Shown here: positions 1 through 12,364 of the stretch, one piece after another
How positions within the stretch are numbered: the stretch's first letter is position 1
How the letters are laid out: the number at the start of each line of letters is the position of its first letter
Source of the DNA: Calonectria ilicicola
Lineage: Eukaryota > Ascomycota > Sordariomycetes > Hypocreales > Nectriaceae
Direction: 5' to 3'
DNA: 64,000 nucleotides
NCBI GenBank assembly: GCA_020809705.1
Contig: CP085827.1
Location: 3,844,001 to 3,908,000 of the forward strand
Translations under genes and position numbers: made by a program
Notes under the pieces: generated by a model
Database searches by the model: none
Told to the model about the DNA's origin: nothing
The model's input: the letters and a program-made list of their open reading frames with translations, nothing else

Positions 1-124
1 AGCTTCTTTCTTGGCAGTTCTCTGTCGCTTTAATCAAGACTCATTCCTCTTTGTTTGTGCACTTAATATTCTTCGCCACTAATTTCACTCAAGCGCAACA
101 CCACCGTCGATATTTTTCGACATC

Positions 125-1172
125 ATGGCGGGATACGTTTTCTACAACTACAACCCATCACTGGCAGCCGCCGTAGTGTTTATCGTCATATTCGGCGCAT
201 CTGCCATACTCCACACTGCACAACTGATCCGCAACCGAACATGGTACTTCATTCCGTTCGTCATAGGATGTCTCTGTAAGTGGCCTACCCGGGAGCGCAA
301 CACCCACCCATCATCGGCTAATCAATGGATACACAGTTGAGACGGTTGGCTACATCGGACGTGCGATGTCGGCCAAGGAAGCGCCCGACTTTACGAAGAT
401 CCCTTACATCATTCAGTCTCTGTTGTTGCTTCTTGGACCTGCACTATATGCGGCCTCCATTTACATGGTTCTTGGCCGCGTTATCGTGCTCCTAGGCGCT
501 GACGAGCGTTCCCTAATCAAGCCAAAATGGTTGACCAAGGTGTTCGTCACGGGTGATGTGTTGTCTTTCCTTGCACAGAGTTCAGGTGAGTGAGGACTAT
601 GGTATAATGATGACCCAGGTTGCTAACGGGGCGGGACAATAGGAGGCGGTTTGCTAGCTCAGGCCAAGACAAACTCCGACGTCAAGATGGGCGAAAACAT
701 CATCGTTGGAGGACTTGGAATTCAGATCTTGTTCTTTGGCTTCTTCATGATCGTCACTCTCGTTTTCCATCTTCGTATCCGCAAGGACCCCACCCAACAG
801 TCATATGAACTAGCAGTGCCATGGCGAAAGCTCTTGGGTGTCTTATATGCCTCTAGCTTGCTTATCATGGTGCGATCGGTTTTCCGTGTGGCCGAGTATG
901 TTGTTGGCAAGAACGGGGTACTGCAATCTCACGAGTACTGGATTTACATCTTTGACGCTGCTCTAATGGCCCTCGTGAGCGTGCTGTTCAACTGGTTTCA
1001 TCCTAGCCATGTGGTCAAACATGATGCGGATGCCAAGCGGGTTGCCAGCATGGACGAATACATCATGGAGAGCCAACCATATGAGTCCAGACCCCCACGC
1101 TCCAGGCATTCTCAATCGAGGCGCTCTCAGTCAAGGCGCTCCCACTCAGAGTCTCGACCACAGTACAAGTGA
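125..1172 (+). CDS. RTA1-like seven-helix membrane protein
   Basis: Three exons, 125-275, 337-585 and 643-1172, give 309 residues; all junctions are GT..AG and keep phase. The family (RTA1, lipid-translocating exporter-like) consists of seven-helix plasma-membrane proteins linked in yeast to resistance to toxic sterols and lipids; the substrate here is unknown. Seen directly: about seven hydrophobic helices; the ETVGYIGR motif formed across the first junction and QSSGGGLLAQ across the second, both typical of the family. The C-terminal ~30 residues are a hydrophilic Ser/Arg tail with repeated SRRSQSRRSHS units, likely cytosolic and phosphorylatable (inference). The ATG at 125 starts a membrane helix at once, as in relatives. 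It is followed by a long gene-free region. Confidence 0.93.
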
Positions 1173-4100
1173 AGGGGGGGTCTTTGCGCTCGGCTGGCTG
1201 ACACTAAACGGTGAGAGGGCGATCAAACAAAGGACCCCTACGGACTGCGCTCCACATGCACGCTCAAGCACAAGATGAGATGAGAGAGGTCAAAGCTGCA
1301 TGTGGAGATTACCATGACTGAGATGGGAATCGATGGGTACAGGGGAATCGCCAAAAATGAAGGACGCTAATCTAGTAGTCCTGGGGAAAGCGGCATGTAA
1401 TTTCATAACCTGGTAGCGGGTATTCGGATAGGGTCATTAAATTTAGTATGGCTACGCCGTGTGTTGGAGTACGGGGAGGCGTCTGGCAAGCCCAGGGAGG
1501 GGATTGCGGAGGCTTGGGACGGGGAGATTGCGGATCATGCGGATGATACACACATGGTGATAGTACGGAGTAGCGGACAGGCCAAGGGAGGAGAGGCAGA
1601 AGGAAGAAGCTCAGACAGTGGCACCATTTTCTTGCCAAGTAGCCCGTATGTTAGTTTGATCAACTCGATGAGCTGTTCTGTTTCAAAGCGAGCCCCAACT
1701 GGGCTATCCGGACCAAGTGAGGAGCCCAAAGCAGTGCTTTAGACGTGTTTGCCATGCCCAACTGGGAAACCATCCTCATGGCCTCAAGGTCAGGCGAGGA
1801 AGGATCGTCGGTGTCAACGAGGGATATCGACGACCCGACAATGGGAGCACACAAGATCTCTCACAGGCATGCTCAACCTTTCTCAGTCACCAAAAAACAG
1901 AGACATGATGCTCAACATTCATTTCGAACCGCGCAGTTGAGAGAGGCAGTTTGAGACCAATGTTTCAACGTGGCAATTGACAAGTCAGTACAGCAGTACA
2001 GCAGCACAGCATGAGAGCGCGAAGAGGCAATGTTTTGGACGATCGCTGCCTATAGCGTCAAGCTGGCGGCGTTTGCCGTCACGCCAGCAGCCAGCGGCTT
2101 GCACGAGGATAGGCCGTTTCGTAACTGGCAAACGGAAAGACATTCCTAAGGTGAGGCTGCCACCGTGGTGATGCAAGCGCTGACCGATGGGCTACGGGTT
2201 TAAGATGCCACGAGCGGCGGACTCAGGGTCTGGAATTAGGCTCGAAGCGAGGGCTTTGGGAGCTGTGGATTATGTCTTTGTGGGATTGGGATTGGGCACA
2301 TTTGCGGTGAGGCGGGGTGAGTGAGGTGTTTGCGCACAACCGTGGAGATGCAGAAGCTGCAGAAGCAAATGCAAATGCGAACATGATATGATAGGGACAA
2401 GCCAAGCGACCATGGTACGACGGCGGATGCGTTCAGCGGATGCGTTCGGCGGGAGCCGGTGACGGTGGACGTTGAGTGGCGGGGACGCAGGCTCGCGGCC
2501 GGCAGTAGTCGCTGAGCGATGTTTGCTGGCTCGCCGCGGAGCGCGGACGGGTAGGGAGGGACTGACTGTAGGGCAGACGGGCGGTGTTGGCCGTTGCCGG
2601 TTCGTGCTGGCGGGTGGTGGGAGTGGTGAGATAGCGCCCTCACCCGCTGTGGTTTTGGCAGCTGTCCAGCCCTGCACCGCCTACGCTGTGATACACTGAC
2701 TCAGTTTAGCAGCGTCAGCTAGCAGAGATAGCGGAAAAAATGTGCGAGGTCGCAGCCGCAAACCTCGTGACAAAAAGAAAGAAAACGCATGGCCCTGGGA
2801 TGCGCGAGACATCAGCGGAGGACACGAGCTGCAGCCAAGGGCGACCAGTGACCACAAAAGCCAAAGTCGCGCATTTTTTGAGTGCTGATGTGACGACGGT
2901 CGCAGAGGAACAAGCAAGCAAACAAGCAAGCGGAAAAAAAAAAAGTCGAGACAGGCCAAGGCGAGACAGGCCAAGGCGAGACAGGGCAGAGACACGACAC
3001 GGCACATCAAGTGCCACGGTCCCCACCGTCTAGTTCCACAAACGAACCTGGGCACCCGTCTGGGGAACACTGGGGGATGACAGGAGCTCACACTGTAGCG
3101 CCAGTTCCAGCAGTGCTTGCTCTGGCTCCGGCTAGGGACGCACACCACCACCGCCGCACCACCGCCCAAGCTACTGCGCGCACAGAAGCAAGGCTGCGCT
3201 GGAGCTTGATGAGCTGGGGCACCAATAACAATCCGGGGGGCCGCTAGAAATGCACTGTCCCAGGGGCTCTCACGTCTGTGCTCGCTGCCTAGCACCCAAC
3301 TCTGTGTCCCACCAAAGGGCCCCGATAATTTCGTCAGCCAAGTGCAGCTGTCCTGCAGCATCCAATAAATCGGAGCACTGACCGCCCTCCAAATCAGGCT
3401 ACTGCCCTGGCTAATCATCTAGCGATGGGTGACTACGGCTACAAGGGACGAGGAAAAAAAAGAAACGGCCAGCGACCAGTCTTAGACGGTCGTCCCTTGA
3501 ATTAAATGGCCCATGTGCTACTGGCGCCTGGGCTGGCGTGCTTGGCTGGCTGCAGACGGACCTGTTTGGCTGTGTCTCACCTTTCTTTGTTGTTTGCAGC
3601 CGGCCAGCCCAGTTGGCTGGAGCCGATTTTTTTTTTTGCTGGGGGGGGGGGCATTTCTCCTCGCAAGAATCGGGAGTCGCTCACGCATCGACCCAGTAGC
3701 GCACTGTGGCAGCGCACTGTAGTCTGCGACGTTACAGTGCATCGGGCCCAGCCTGTCACGCCTCGATCCCTGTCGGCAAGGCCTGCACAATCGTCACTGG
3801 CACAGGGCAAGGAGGAATTTGTGGAGGATATGAGCGCCACACACCACCGGGGATGCCCGTTGGGTCCGACATTGATTGGCACTTTTTTGTGCCAGGTGTG
3901 GCAACGCAGGGCAAGGTTGCATGCACAGTGTCTGCGGATCCTGTGTATGTGTGTGTGAGTGATGTGCAGACGCAGCTCGAAGGCTAATAACCGCGGGCGT
4001 GCTCGCCCTCCTGTGGCTTCCTGTGGCTCCTCTCAGCCGAGGGCCAGTGTGCGACGCCACCTCACTTCCCGCGACTGCGCACAGAGACGTCTCTGTACCG

Positions 4101-5403
4101 CGCTCCCTCCTCAACGCTGGTCCTAAAACAGCCCCGTGCTCGTGCCTGTGTCAGCGGAAGCATCTGTGCTTCAAGCCTCAGTAGCCTAGCCTCGTCTGCT
4201 GCCTTTGAGTGTCTGGAGGCAGAGACTTGCGAGAAAGCAGATTTCGCACTGTGCTTTGCCATCGGGTGTCATCTCACCACACACACTCATACACTCATAC
4301 ACACACACAACTTCAGTAGCCGTTTCTCGCTTTATTCCATGCACCCGTGTCTGCTTCGCTCCTTGGACCTGATCGACACCCTCAGAATACCCCCCTTCTC
4401 CTCCCCATTCTCTGCGCTCCAATTACACCACCGCCAGGCTGCCCCGTAAATCTCACCCGTAGACATCGCGCGCGCTGCAGCCACACCACCAACCGGGTTG
4501 GGTGCGGTACAGTGGGAACGCACAGTAGCAAGTACGTAAACTGCCTGGACCCACCCCAGGCGCCTCTTGTCTCTGGCCCCCCTCAGCTTCCTTCCCTCTG
4601 GGTCTGGGGGCACTTGCTTTTGGCCCATCTCCCCTTCTTGACTGGCTTCCAACAAATGGGCTGCTAATTTCCCACAGCCCCTTCCCTCTTTGGGACTCCC
4701 AGTCCGCGGTACGTACTATACGTACCCGCCCCCTGCACAGTGCCGGCACAAAAGGAACCCAGGGAAGGTACCTCCCTCCAGTGGCCCTCGCCTTTTTTTG
4801 GTCGTCCCATCCCGTCGTCAGTGTCTCCTTCTGGGCCCGCCAACTCTGCTCTCGCTCTCCTGCTCACGTTCTTTTGCTCCTTGTATGTCTACCGACTGAT
4901 CCCCCATCCATTTCCACACCACGCCCTTCATCCTCTCTCCACAAAAACAACAATCCTCGACTTCGCGATCACCATTCCCTCTTCTCGACACATACTCTCG
5001 ACGGGAACTATACCAACTTGCCAGCACATCACCCCAGACGCCATCGCCTGTCTCCCACCCGGCCAGGATCCCCGCATTATGGTCCAAGGCGAAAGGGCCG
5101 AATAACGCCTGCACGTCTCCCATAGCCCTTCCATCCCCCCGCCCATCCGTCAGCCAAGTGCCCGAATCGATTCTTCCACGGCACTTTTCGCGGCCTCTCT
5201 CCCCGCAAAAACCCCAGACTTTTGGATTTTGGCTTGACAACTATCCCAAATCCAAAACATCAGCAACTTGCGATAGCCTCGAATTCGACACAGCCAGGTC
5301 CCATCGTTTTGGGTCCCATCGGCCCAATTACCAAGCGCCTTTTCTCAACACAAACTCAATCCGCCTCGACCGACCACGCCGACAGTAATCGCCATCACCC
5401 ATC
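1173..5403. other. Gene-free stretch upstream of the Zn2Cys6 gene
   Basis: About 4.2 kb with no frame that looks coding. It contains homopolymer runs (A near 2935, T/G near 3630-3652), CA/TG-rich stretches near 3945 and 4275-4310, and a strongly pyrimidine-rich segment from about 4740 to 5400, as expected for the promoter and leader of a highly regulated fungal factor. Frames in 2236-2677 and 2681-3418 are arginine/serine/proline-rich low-complexity reads and were not accepted. The first ~600 bp are presumably 3' UTR and terminator of the RTA1-like gene. Confidence 0.6.
4708..4726. promoter_or_regulatory. Perfect palindrome in the Zn2Cys6 promoter
   Basis: Inverted repeat ggtacgta-cta-tacgtacc: eight-base arms around three bases, about 680 bp before the start codon at 5404. 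Its size and symmetry fit a binding site for a dimeric factor; no known consensus was recognised, so a role is inference only. Confidence 0.3.
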
Positions 5404-7617
5404 ATGACACAGGCAGTCAAGAGGGCCTGCGATGCCTGCCATCGCCGCAAGGTCAAGTGTGATGGTATCAACCCGTGCCGAAACTGCTCCGCTGCTCAGC
5501 TCTCATGCACCTACAACGCCATCCCACAGAAGAAGGGTCCCAAGGGCTCCCGAGCCAAGGTTATTAGCGAACTCCGCGAAACCCAGCGGCAAACGAGTCT
5601 TTCCGCCAAGGTCCAGAACCGAATCAATGGCGTCCCTTGCGCTCCTACGAGTTCCAGCCTGAGCCCATCTCCTGGCATGTTATCCTCCGAGTTGGTCAAG
5701 GACTGCGTCAACTTTTACTTTGACAACCTCTACGCTCAGATTCCCATTCTCGATCGTAACCAGATTGAGCAGCAGATGATGTACATGGAGCAGAACCGAG
5801 ACGCCTACTGCCTGCTCACATCGCTCTGCGCTTTCATCATGCTTCAGCCCGGAATGACCATGCCTGCAAATGATCCCTACAACCTCGACATGAACCCTGG
5901 TGCTACCCTGATTTCCAGCCAGCTGCTTCTTGAGGAGGCCCTCCGCGTTCGCAAGGGCTACGAGTATCTGGACTCCATCAACCTGAACGTTTTGGCCACT
6001 AACTTTTTCATCTTCGGATGCTACTACGGTATGGAGATGCACGAGAAGGCCTGGTACTACCTGCGTGAGGCCACCACTATGATCCACATGGCCGGCATGA
6101 ACAAGGAGGATCACTACATGCAGCTTCCTGACGTATCAGATGCAACCCGGCGCCGCCGCCTCTATTGGCTATTTTTGGTCCATGAGCGCGCCTACGCTAT
6201 TCAGCGCCACCGCCCTCTCACTCTCCAGGCCTCAATCCACCCGCCTAGCCTCAGCGATGACACATCGGACCCTCTGGCTCACCAGCTCAACGGCTTCATC
6301 ATGCTTGTCAACCTGTACCGACCATTTGATGATGCCTTCACTGGCAACTGGAACAAGGCCCGCCGCCATCTTTCCGCGCAGCACATTACAGGTCTCCAGA
6401 AGCAGCTCAACGATCTTGTTCAGTCATACCTGTGCCAGGACTCGAGCCTGATCGATCTCCGAACTAACCAGCAATGGTTGAAGAACACCTCATGGCAACT
6501 CAGCAACGGAGCCATGGGTGGCAACAACGACGAGTCTATCTCATTTCAATATCCCATGGACATGGCTCGCGAGCTCTTGATGAACATGGCTTCTCAGTTC
6601 CCTAACCAGGGTATGGAGCTCTTGAGCTCAGGACTGGTAAGTTTTAAAACATTTTCGGAGGTTTGAACATAAACTGACAATTACTAGATTGAGAAGTTGA
6701 TCGACACCTGCTACTCTATGACTGATGTCCTATCCATCCAACCCGCCTCTCGCGACCCCTTTGCTGTTGGACCTCGTGAGCACCTTAACCAGCTCCTCAG
6801 CATTGTCGCCATTACTCGAAATGGTGACTACCGCTTCCTACCCCTTCTTCTTAGCAAGGTCACCGAGGTTCTTCCTCGCCTGGCTACCCCCATGCTTCAG
6901 AATGCTCCTGAAAACACCAACATGGCCAACATTGACATCTTTGATGGCTTTGGCAATGCTGGAATGGCCCAGCCTCCTCCCCAGATGCAGATGCCGATGG
7001 AGCACGAGTATGCTCAGCAGAAGTTTTCCGTCGATGACTATGAGAAGAAGTATGCCATGGAGATGGGTGGAGGAAGTCCCGACTCCCAGCACAACTCCAA
7101 TTCCTCTCACTCTCACGGCACTCCTCCTGTGTCGCACCAGCAGGGCGGTGAAATGAATGGATCCTTCGTCAGCTCACCGACCGTCATGTCTCCTGGGATG
7201 GAGTATTCTCAGAACATGAACGGTTTCGCTTGTACCCCAATGTCTGACATGGTCATGAGCCCAATGGGTAATCCTGGCCAATCAAACCAAATGAATGGGA
7301 TACAGCATCAGCACATGCCCCAACAAGTCAATCAGGGGCGTGACAGCATATGTCAGCCGCAGATGTCCAACATGACTACACAAAGCATGCAGCATCAAAG
7401 TCTCAACTCCGCAGCAATGCCCCAATCACATTCAATGAATGGGATGTACAGCATGCATCAGCCTCAACGGCAGGGCAGCTATCAACTTCAGGGGCAGCCG
7501 CACATGAGGACAGTCGGCGACTTCCAAGGGCTTCAGCGAGCTGGATCTGATGCTGGCCAAGCCATGGGAGGTATGAATGCATTGCCAAGTGAAATGGATT
7601 ATGCCGCCATGAGGTGA
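5404..7617 (+). CDS. Zn2Cys6 transcription factor, MAL-activator/SUC1-like type
   Basis: Two exons, 5404-6636 and 6688-7617 (phase 0), encode 720 residues. The binuclear zinc cluster is complete: Cys9, 12, 19, 25, 28 and 35 with CX2CX6CX5CX2CX6C spacing, followed by a KKGPKGSR linker that resembles the MAL activator/SUC1 subgroup. The middle homology (fungal-specific factor) region spans roughly residues 95-340 and includes RRRLYWLFLVHERAYA near 245-260. The C-terminal third is rich in Met, Gln, Asn and Ser, a likely activation domain. It should act in the nucleus as a DNA-binding regulator, possibly of carbohydrate use; the target is not shown by the sequence. Neighbours do not identify a pathway. 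A long pyrimidine-rich leader precedes it. Confidence 0.93.
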
Positions 7618-8860
7618 CGGGAGAGTCTCGATTATTAAAACTCACCATCGCTCGACACCTCATGTCGAGCACCTGAACTAAATCCTGGCTTTGAAAGCTA
7701 GCTGTCACTATACTCTACCATTTCCTTTGTTCGAATAATTGCATGCGTTACTGTCAAAAAGGAGACTTTGAGAGCCCTCGACATGTTTGGTTTGGTCATT
7801 TTCAGCCGTTTCATTTAGTCTTGATTCAGAGTACACGCGAGCAAGAGATTGGGACACTCGCATTATGTTACCGTTCCCTTTGTTTACATCTTTTTATTAC
7901 TTTTTTTTTTATTCTACTTTCTTCTGTCTTCATGTGGTATGCCTCTGAGTTGCCACTACCGGGGAGAATCGGATGGCTTCATCACGGTGTCGGAGTTTTG
8001 GGTTGTACATAATTCAGACGACATTGGAGTATAGTGCGAGTCCGTAATTTTGTTTGTCATATGGGATATGGGTCTAAGAGCTTGGAGACGCTCGGTATCA
8101 AGAGATGGGAATGCAAAGACAATCTAAAGGAATGGAATTGATTTACATGTTTGAAAGCCATGAGGATTATACGACCTCACTGGATTGAAACGGGATTTTC
8201 CCGCTGTTAGCAATAGATCGGACAATGCAAACGTTTTATCTACTATGTTTTATGTTCAATCGACAGTGCCATGACATGTTTGGGCTTGTACATGAGGGTG
8301 TCTAATATTCGAAGTTTATTTATGATGAGTAGAAGGCTAACGTACGTACTTGTTATTTTGTTGCTCTACGAGGGTTTATACTTCTGTGGCTAAGACTCTG
8401 GCATTCACTGTCATTGCACAAAGAGATATGATATGGATATGAGGCGATTCTTGTGTGTTAATAATGATGGTTTTATTCATTTTTTGTTGATCTCGATAGA
8501 TTGGTATATACAAGAAAATAAAAGATTCAATGACGCCCCCAACAGAGAACACCAAAACCCATGGTATCATAAACGGATCAGCCAAGTAGATAATCCCCAA
8601 AACTTAGATATGTTTAAATATCGTGTATCGATTTTTGTCTTGATTTGGTCATAACGTCGTCATAAAAGGCCTTTTTGCTCTCCCGAGCCTCTTGTTGCTG
8701 TTTTGTGTATTTGCCTTCTTTCTCTGGGTAGTTGTAGCGAGCGGTGTTTTGCCCAATTGAGAAGAGTACCAGTATAAAAGAAAAGAAAGCAAGAAAGAAA
8801 TAATGGCAGAGGAGAAGAATTATAAGGGACAAGGGGAAAAAGTGAAGAAAAAAAAAGGAT
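7618..8860. other. Convergent intergenic region
   Basis: About 1.2 kb between the 3' ends of the Zn2Cys6 gene (plus) and the lipase gene (minus). It is T-rich with several polyadenylation-like A/T runs on both strands (near 7900, 8300, 8460-8530 and 8850). No RNA gene or coding frame was recognised. Confidence 0.6.
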
Positions 8861-10958
8861 TTAGCGCTCGGCGGTCACGGCTCCCACCGCAAGAGTCTTG
8901 ATGCGACCTGCGTACAAGCTCATGAGGTGACAGACGGGATCGCCCCAAATGACATCACGTAGCTGCTCTTCCTGGCAGGTCGCAGCGATGACACCTTCCT
9001 CAAGGCGTTCACGGACAGTCTTGCGATTCTTGATCTTGGCCTTGGAGTCACCGGACCGGAGTACGATGAGGCGACCGGCGTTGCTGAGAGTGGCGGGCGG
9101 GACTCTCCAAATGGGGCGACGGGAGACGTGCGATGACTCGGAGCTGGAGCGCGGCTTGGAAGACGACTTGGATGACGACTTTGAGGATTTGGAGGAGCGC
9201 GACTTCTTGTCCTTCTTGTTGCCGCCAGATGTGTAGACCATGACGGGCGGCGGGGCAGCCAGCAGCTCGAGCAGGCTCTTGACGTAAGCCTTGTCGGCGC
9301 GCACCACGGGATCGCCCTCGTTGACGAAGCTCAGGAACAGGCTCTTGCGCAAGCCAGGGCGATCGGGCTTAGTCAACGGCAGGAGGCTGACGGGGGGCGC
9401 GCCAAAGGTGACGCAATGGATGCGCTTGAAAGCGCCCGTCATGCTGTTCAAGTCGGTGCGGGCCTCGCTGGAATCAGCCAGCATGTGCGAATACAGCAAG
9501 GCAGCCACGGCACCGCCTGCCGAATGGCCGGTGATGAGCAGGCTGTAGCGGGAGCGTGAAGGATCCTCTTGCAGCAGCTGGCGGAGGCGGGCGGCCACGG
9601 GCTTGACCATCTTCTTTGCGACGGAGAGGAAGCCGGCGTGGCAGTGGTTGCCCGGGTCGTCGAGGAAGCCAGCGGGGCTGACGGGGGCGCTGTTGAGGTT
9701 GACGGCCCAATCCATGAAGGAGGCGGTGCCGCGGATGGCGAAGACGATGGTATTCATGTGGTCCATGGGCACCGACTTGATGCACATGGCCTTTGTGCCG
9801 TTGAACCAGTCGCCCGAGACGTGCGCATCGAGCTCGGCGCCCGTGGGCTTTTCGTAGACGCGCTGCGAGTACTTGGCTGCAAGGCACAGGAGGGGCCAGG
9901 TGGGCATGTAGCTAGGGAAATTTGTTAGCCGTGTGTATAATTGCATGGAATTCACGTTGGCGTTGCATGCATGTACAAAGGCAATTGCACATTGTACATT
10001 GGCGACCGTGTAAGTGAGTGGGTGGGGAAACTTACAGTGCAAGTGTGGGTAGGTCCGTAGGAAGCTTGGAGTTGGCATATGCCTCGACCTTGGAAAAGTA
10101 GTTGCCCGACACGACAGTCGTGGCAACGTTGAGGGCAGCCTGTGATCGCTTCGACTTTAGCGACTTCTTGGACTTGCGTTCCGGCACGCCGCCACGGTCG
10201 AGGTCGGAGGACTGAGATCCCGATGGAGAAGACGTGTCGAGGTGGCAGTTGAAGAGGTCGCTTTCGTTGCCCTCGCGCTTCTCGTTGTCAATCAGCGTCA
10301 TGATATTGTTGAACCGGCCGTAGACGTCGTCGTAAATGGCGGCCGTCGACTGGGTGCAGCCGTGCCATGCCGAGAGGCCTTCGTCGTAGAGCTGGGGTAT
10401 GGCGCTGACGGGGATCAGTTCCTTTGTGAGGTTGATCATGGACCCAGTGAGCCGGCCGAGAGTTGTGTGGTGCTGGGCCGAGTATACGGGGTGCTGTTGC
10501 TGAGTTTGAAAGCTTGGCACGCTTGTGCTCGGAACAGCAGCATTTTGGGTATGCGGTACGTGAGGAACCGGCGGAGGAGCCAAGTGATGCTGGTGATGTT
10601 GTCCTTGTCCTCCTCCTCCCAGGTAGTAATGCTGATTCACAATGACGGGGTGGTAGGCCGGGGCCGCGGGAGGGGTCCATCCCGGCGGAGCTGGAAGATA
10701 GCCGGCGGGCTGGAATTGTGGTTGAGATTGGGCGGCATAATGGTGAGCGTAAGGAGGAGGAGCAGGTCGCGATTGTTGCTGTGGTTGAGCTTGGGGTTGA
10801 GCCTGAGCTTGAGGTCGTTGGAGTCGGGCTCGTTCGTTGTTGCGCTGAGCAGGAGGGCAACTGGTATAGACATTGGGAGGACTCGTAAAGGACGGCTTTG
10901 GCGGCTTAGACTGGGATGATGACGACTTCTTCGTCTTGCTCCTTGTGAACCAACCCAT
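8861..10958 (-). CDS. Class 3 lipase (alpha/beta hydrolase)
   Basis: Exon 1 10958-10036 and exon 2 9911-8861, joined across a 124-bp intron, give 657 residues. Lipase class 3 family: hydrolyses ester bonds of acylglycerols. The nucleophile elbow GHSAGG places the catalytic Ser at about residue 438; the likely acid Asp is in NEGDPVVRAD and the likely His in CHLMSLYAG. The first ~200 residues are low complexity (Lys/Ser, then Pro/Gln/His-rich), with no signal peptide, so it is probably intracellular or membrane-associated rather than secreted. A basic, Ser-rich insert (KKDKKSRSSKSSK) lies in the C-terminal third. The start MGWFTRSK is the first ATG of the frame; earlier in-frame codons are non-ATG. 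It resembles fungal DAG-lipase-like proteins, but the substrate is inferred. Confidence 0.9.
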
Positions 10959-12327
10959 CTTGAACAGTGGTGGCGAGGATTCGATCAATGTTCAGTTAAC
11001 CAGCTGATCAGAACGGAGCGAGGGGCAGATCACAATGGTGGTGGTGGTGATGGTGAAGTCATGCAGGAAGGCAGAGGGGCAGGCTGAAGCTCTACCATTT
11101 CTCCCGCGGCGATGTAAAGTCACTTATGGACCGGGAGTTGAGAAAAACAATAAAAACGAAGGAAAGCAACAACTAGTCCATGGATGAGGTATGCGGGCGC
11201 GTGTGACAGGACAAGGGCTCGGGATCAAAACAGAAGGATGTTTGACGAGAGAGAGATAAACAAGGGGGGGGAGGGGAGAGGAGGAGGAGGAGGAGGAGGG
11301 TAAATAACGGCAATGGTGGTAGTGGTGGGCGTGGTAGTGGTAGCAGTAGTGCACATGACGGGACATCTCGTGGATAGGTAGGCAGGTTGTCAGTCTTGTC
11401 TCTTGTTGAAAGGGCTTCAGTGGAGCGGCGGCGAAGACGGGATGGGATGGCATTGGCGACAGAACCATTGCCAGTGACAAGCTCCCCACCAAACCCACCA
11501 AACCCACTGAAGCATGCCTCTAAGTTATGGAGCCCTCGCTATTTTTGGCTCGAGTCCCGAGGACCCATGGATGATCGCCCCGGGAGGGAGGGGGCTGGGT
11601 TGGTGGTGGTCGTGGTGGGGGGGCAGTTCAGCAGCAGAGCCCTGGACGTGCCTTGAGAGCCCGCACCACGCTGAGACCCTGTTGGGTGAACAGAACGTGG
11701 GCTATCGCCTCTGGAGCGAGCCAGCAGTAGCGTGCATGCACACACACTGCACGCTACACACTGCACTGCACGCTACACTGGCACGCACAAACTCCACTGG
11801 CCGTCGTCCCATGCCTGCTGCGGGTTGCTCTGCATCGTGGGTTGGCGGGGCCACAGCTTTGATGGGACGAGTCGAGTGCGAGCGGCTCGCTAGACAAGCT
11901 CTCGCGCGCGCAGCGTCGCAAGCGGCGCTAGATGAGCCCCTGTCAGCACTGCCCTCGGTGCCCTGATTCGCCGTGGCGATGCGGCGACGCAGCGAATGGG
12001 CACGCGCGGAGGGGCACCTCTAAACCGAAACCAAACCATTGCAGCGATGCCGGATGGTTTGTTTGGCTGGGTTCAGGGGGGCAAAGGGAAGGGGAAGGGG
12101 AAGGGGATGGGATGGAGATGGAGGCAACAAGAATGAGGATCGGACAACCTGCGCTCTTTTTTTTTTTTTTAAATTGCTTCCTGTCTTCTCACCGTCGTGT
12201 TCCCACTTGCGCACATAATATCGTGACTAACAATGGCCTTTGAGTGGTGTATGTATGGGCTCTTTAAATAAAAAACTCCACTGCAAATGCGGCATCGTGA
12301 CGGTATCTCGTTCTGGGCAAGTCGGCG

Positions 12328-12364
<37 letters not shown>

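Noticed and set aside
2236..3418. Overlapping minus-strand frames of 135-245 residues
   Set aside because: Arg/Ser/Pro-rich composition, no motif, mutually overlapping in several frames, start codons mostly non-ATG; typical of GC-rich non-coding DNA.
9474..9928. Long frames overlapping the lipase gene on both strands
   Set aside because: Shadows of the GC-rich coding sequence of the lipase; Arg/Gly- and Gly/Val-rich composition without motifs.
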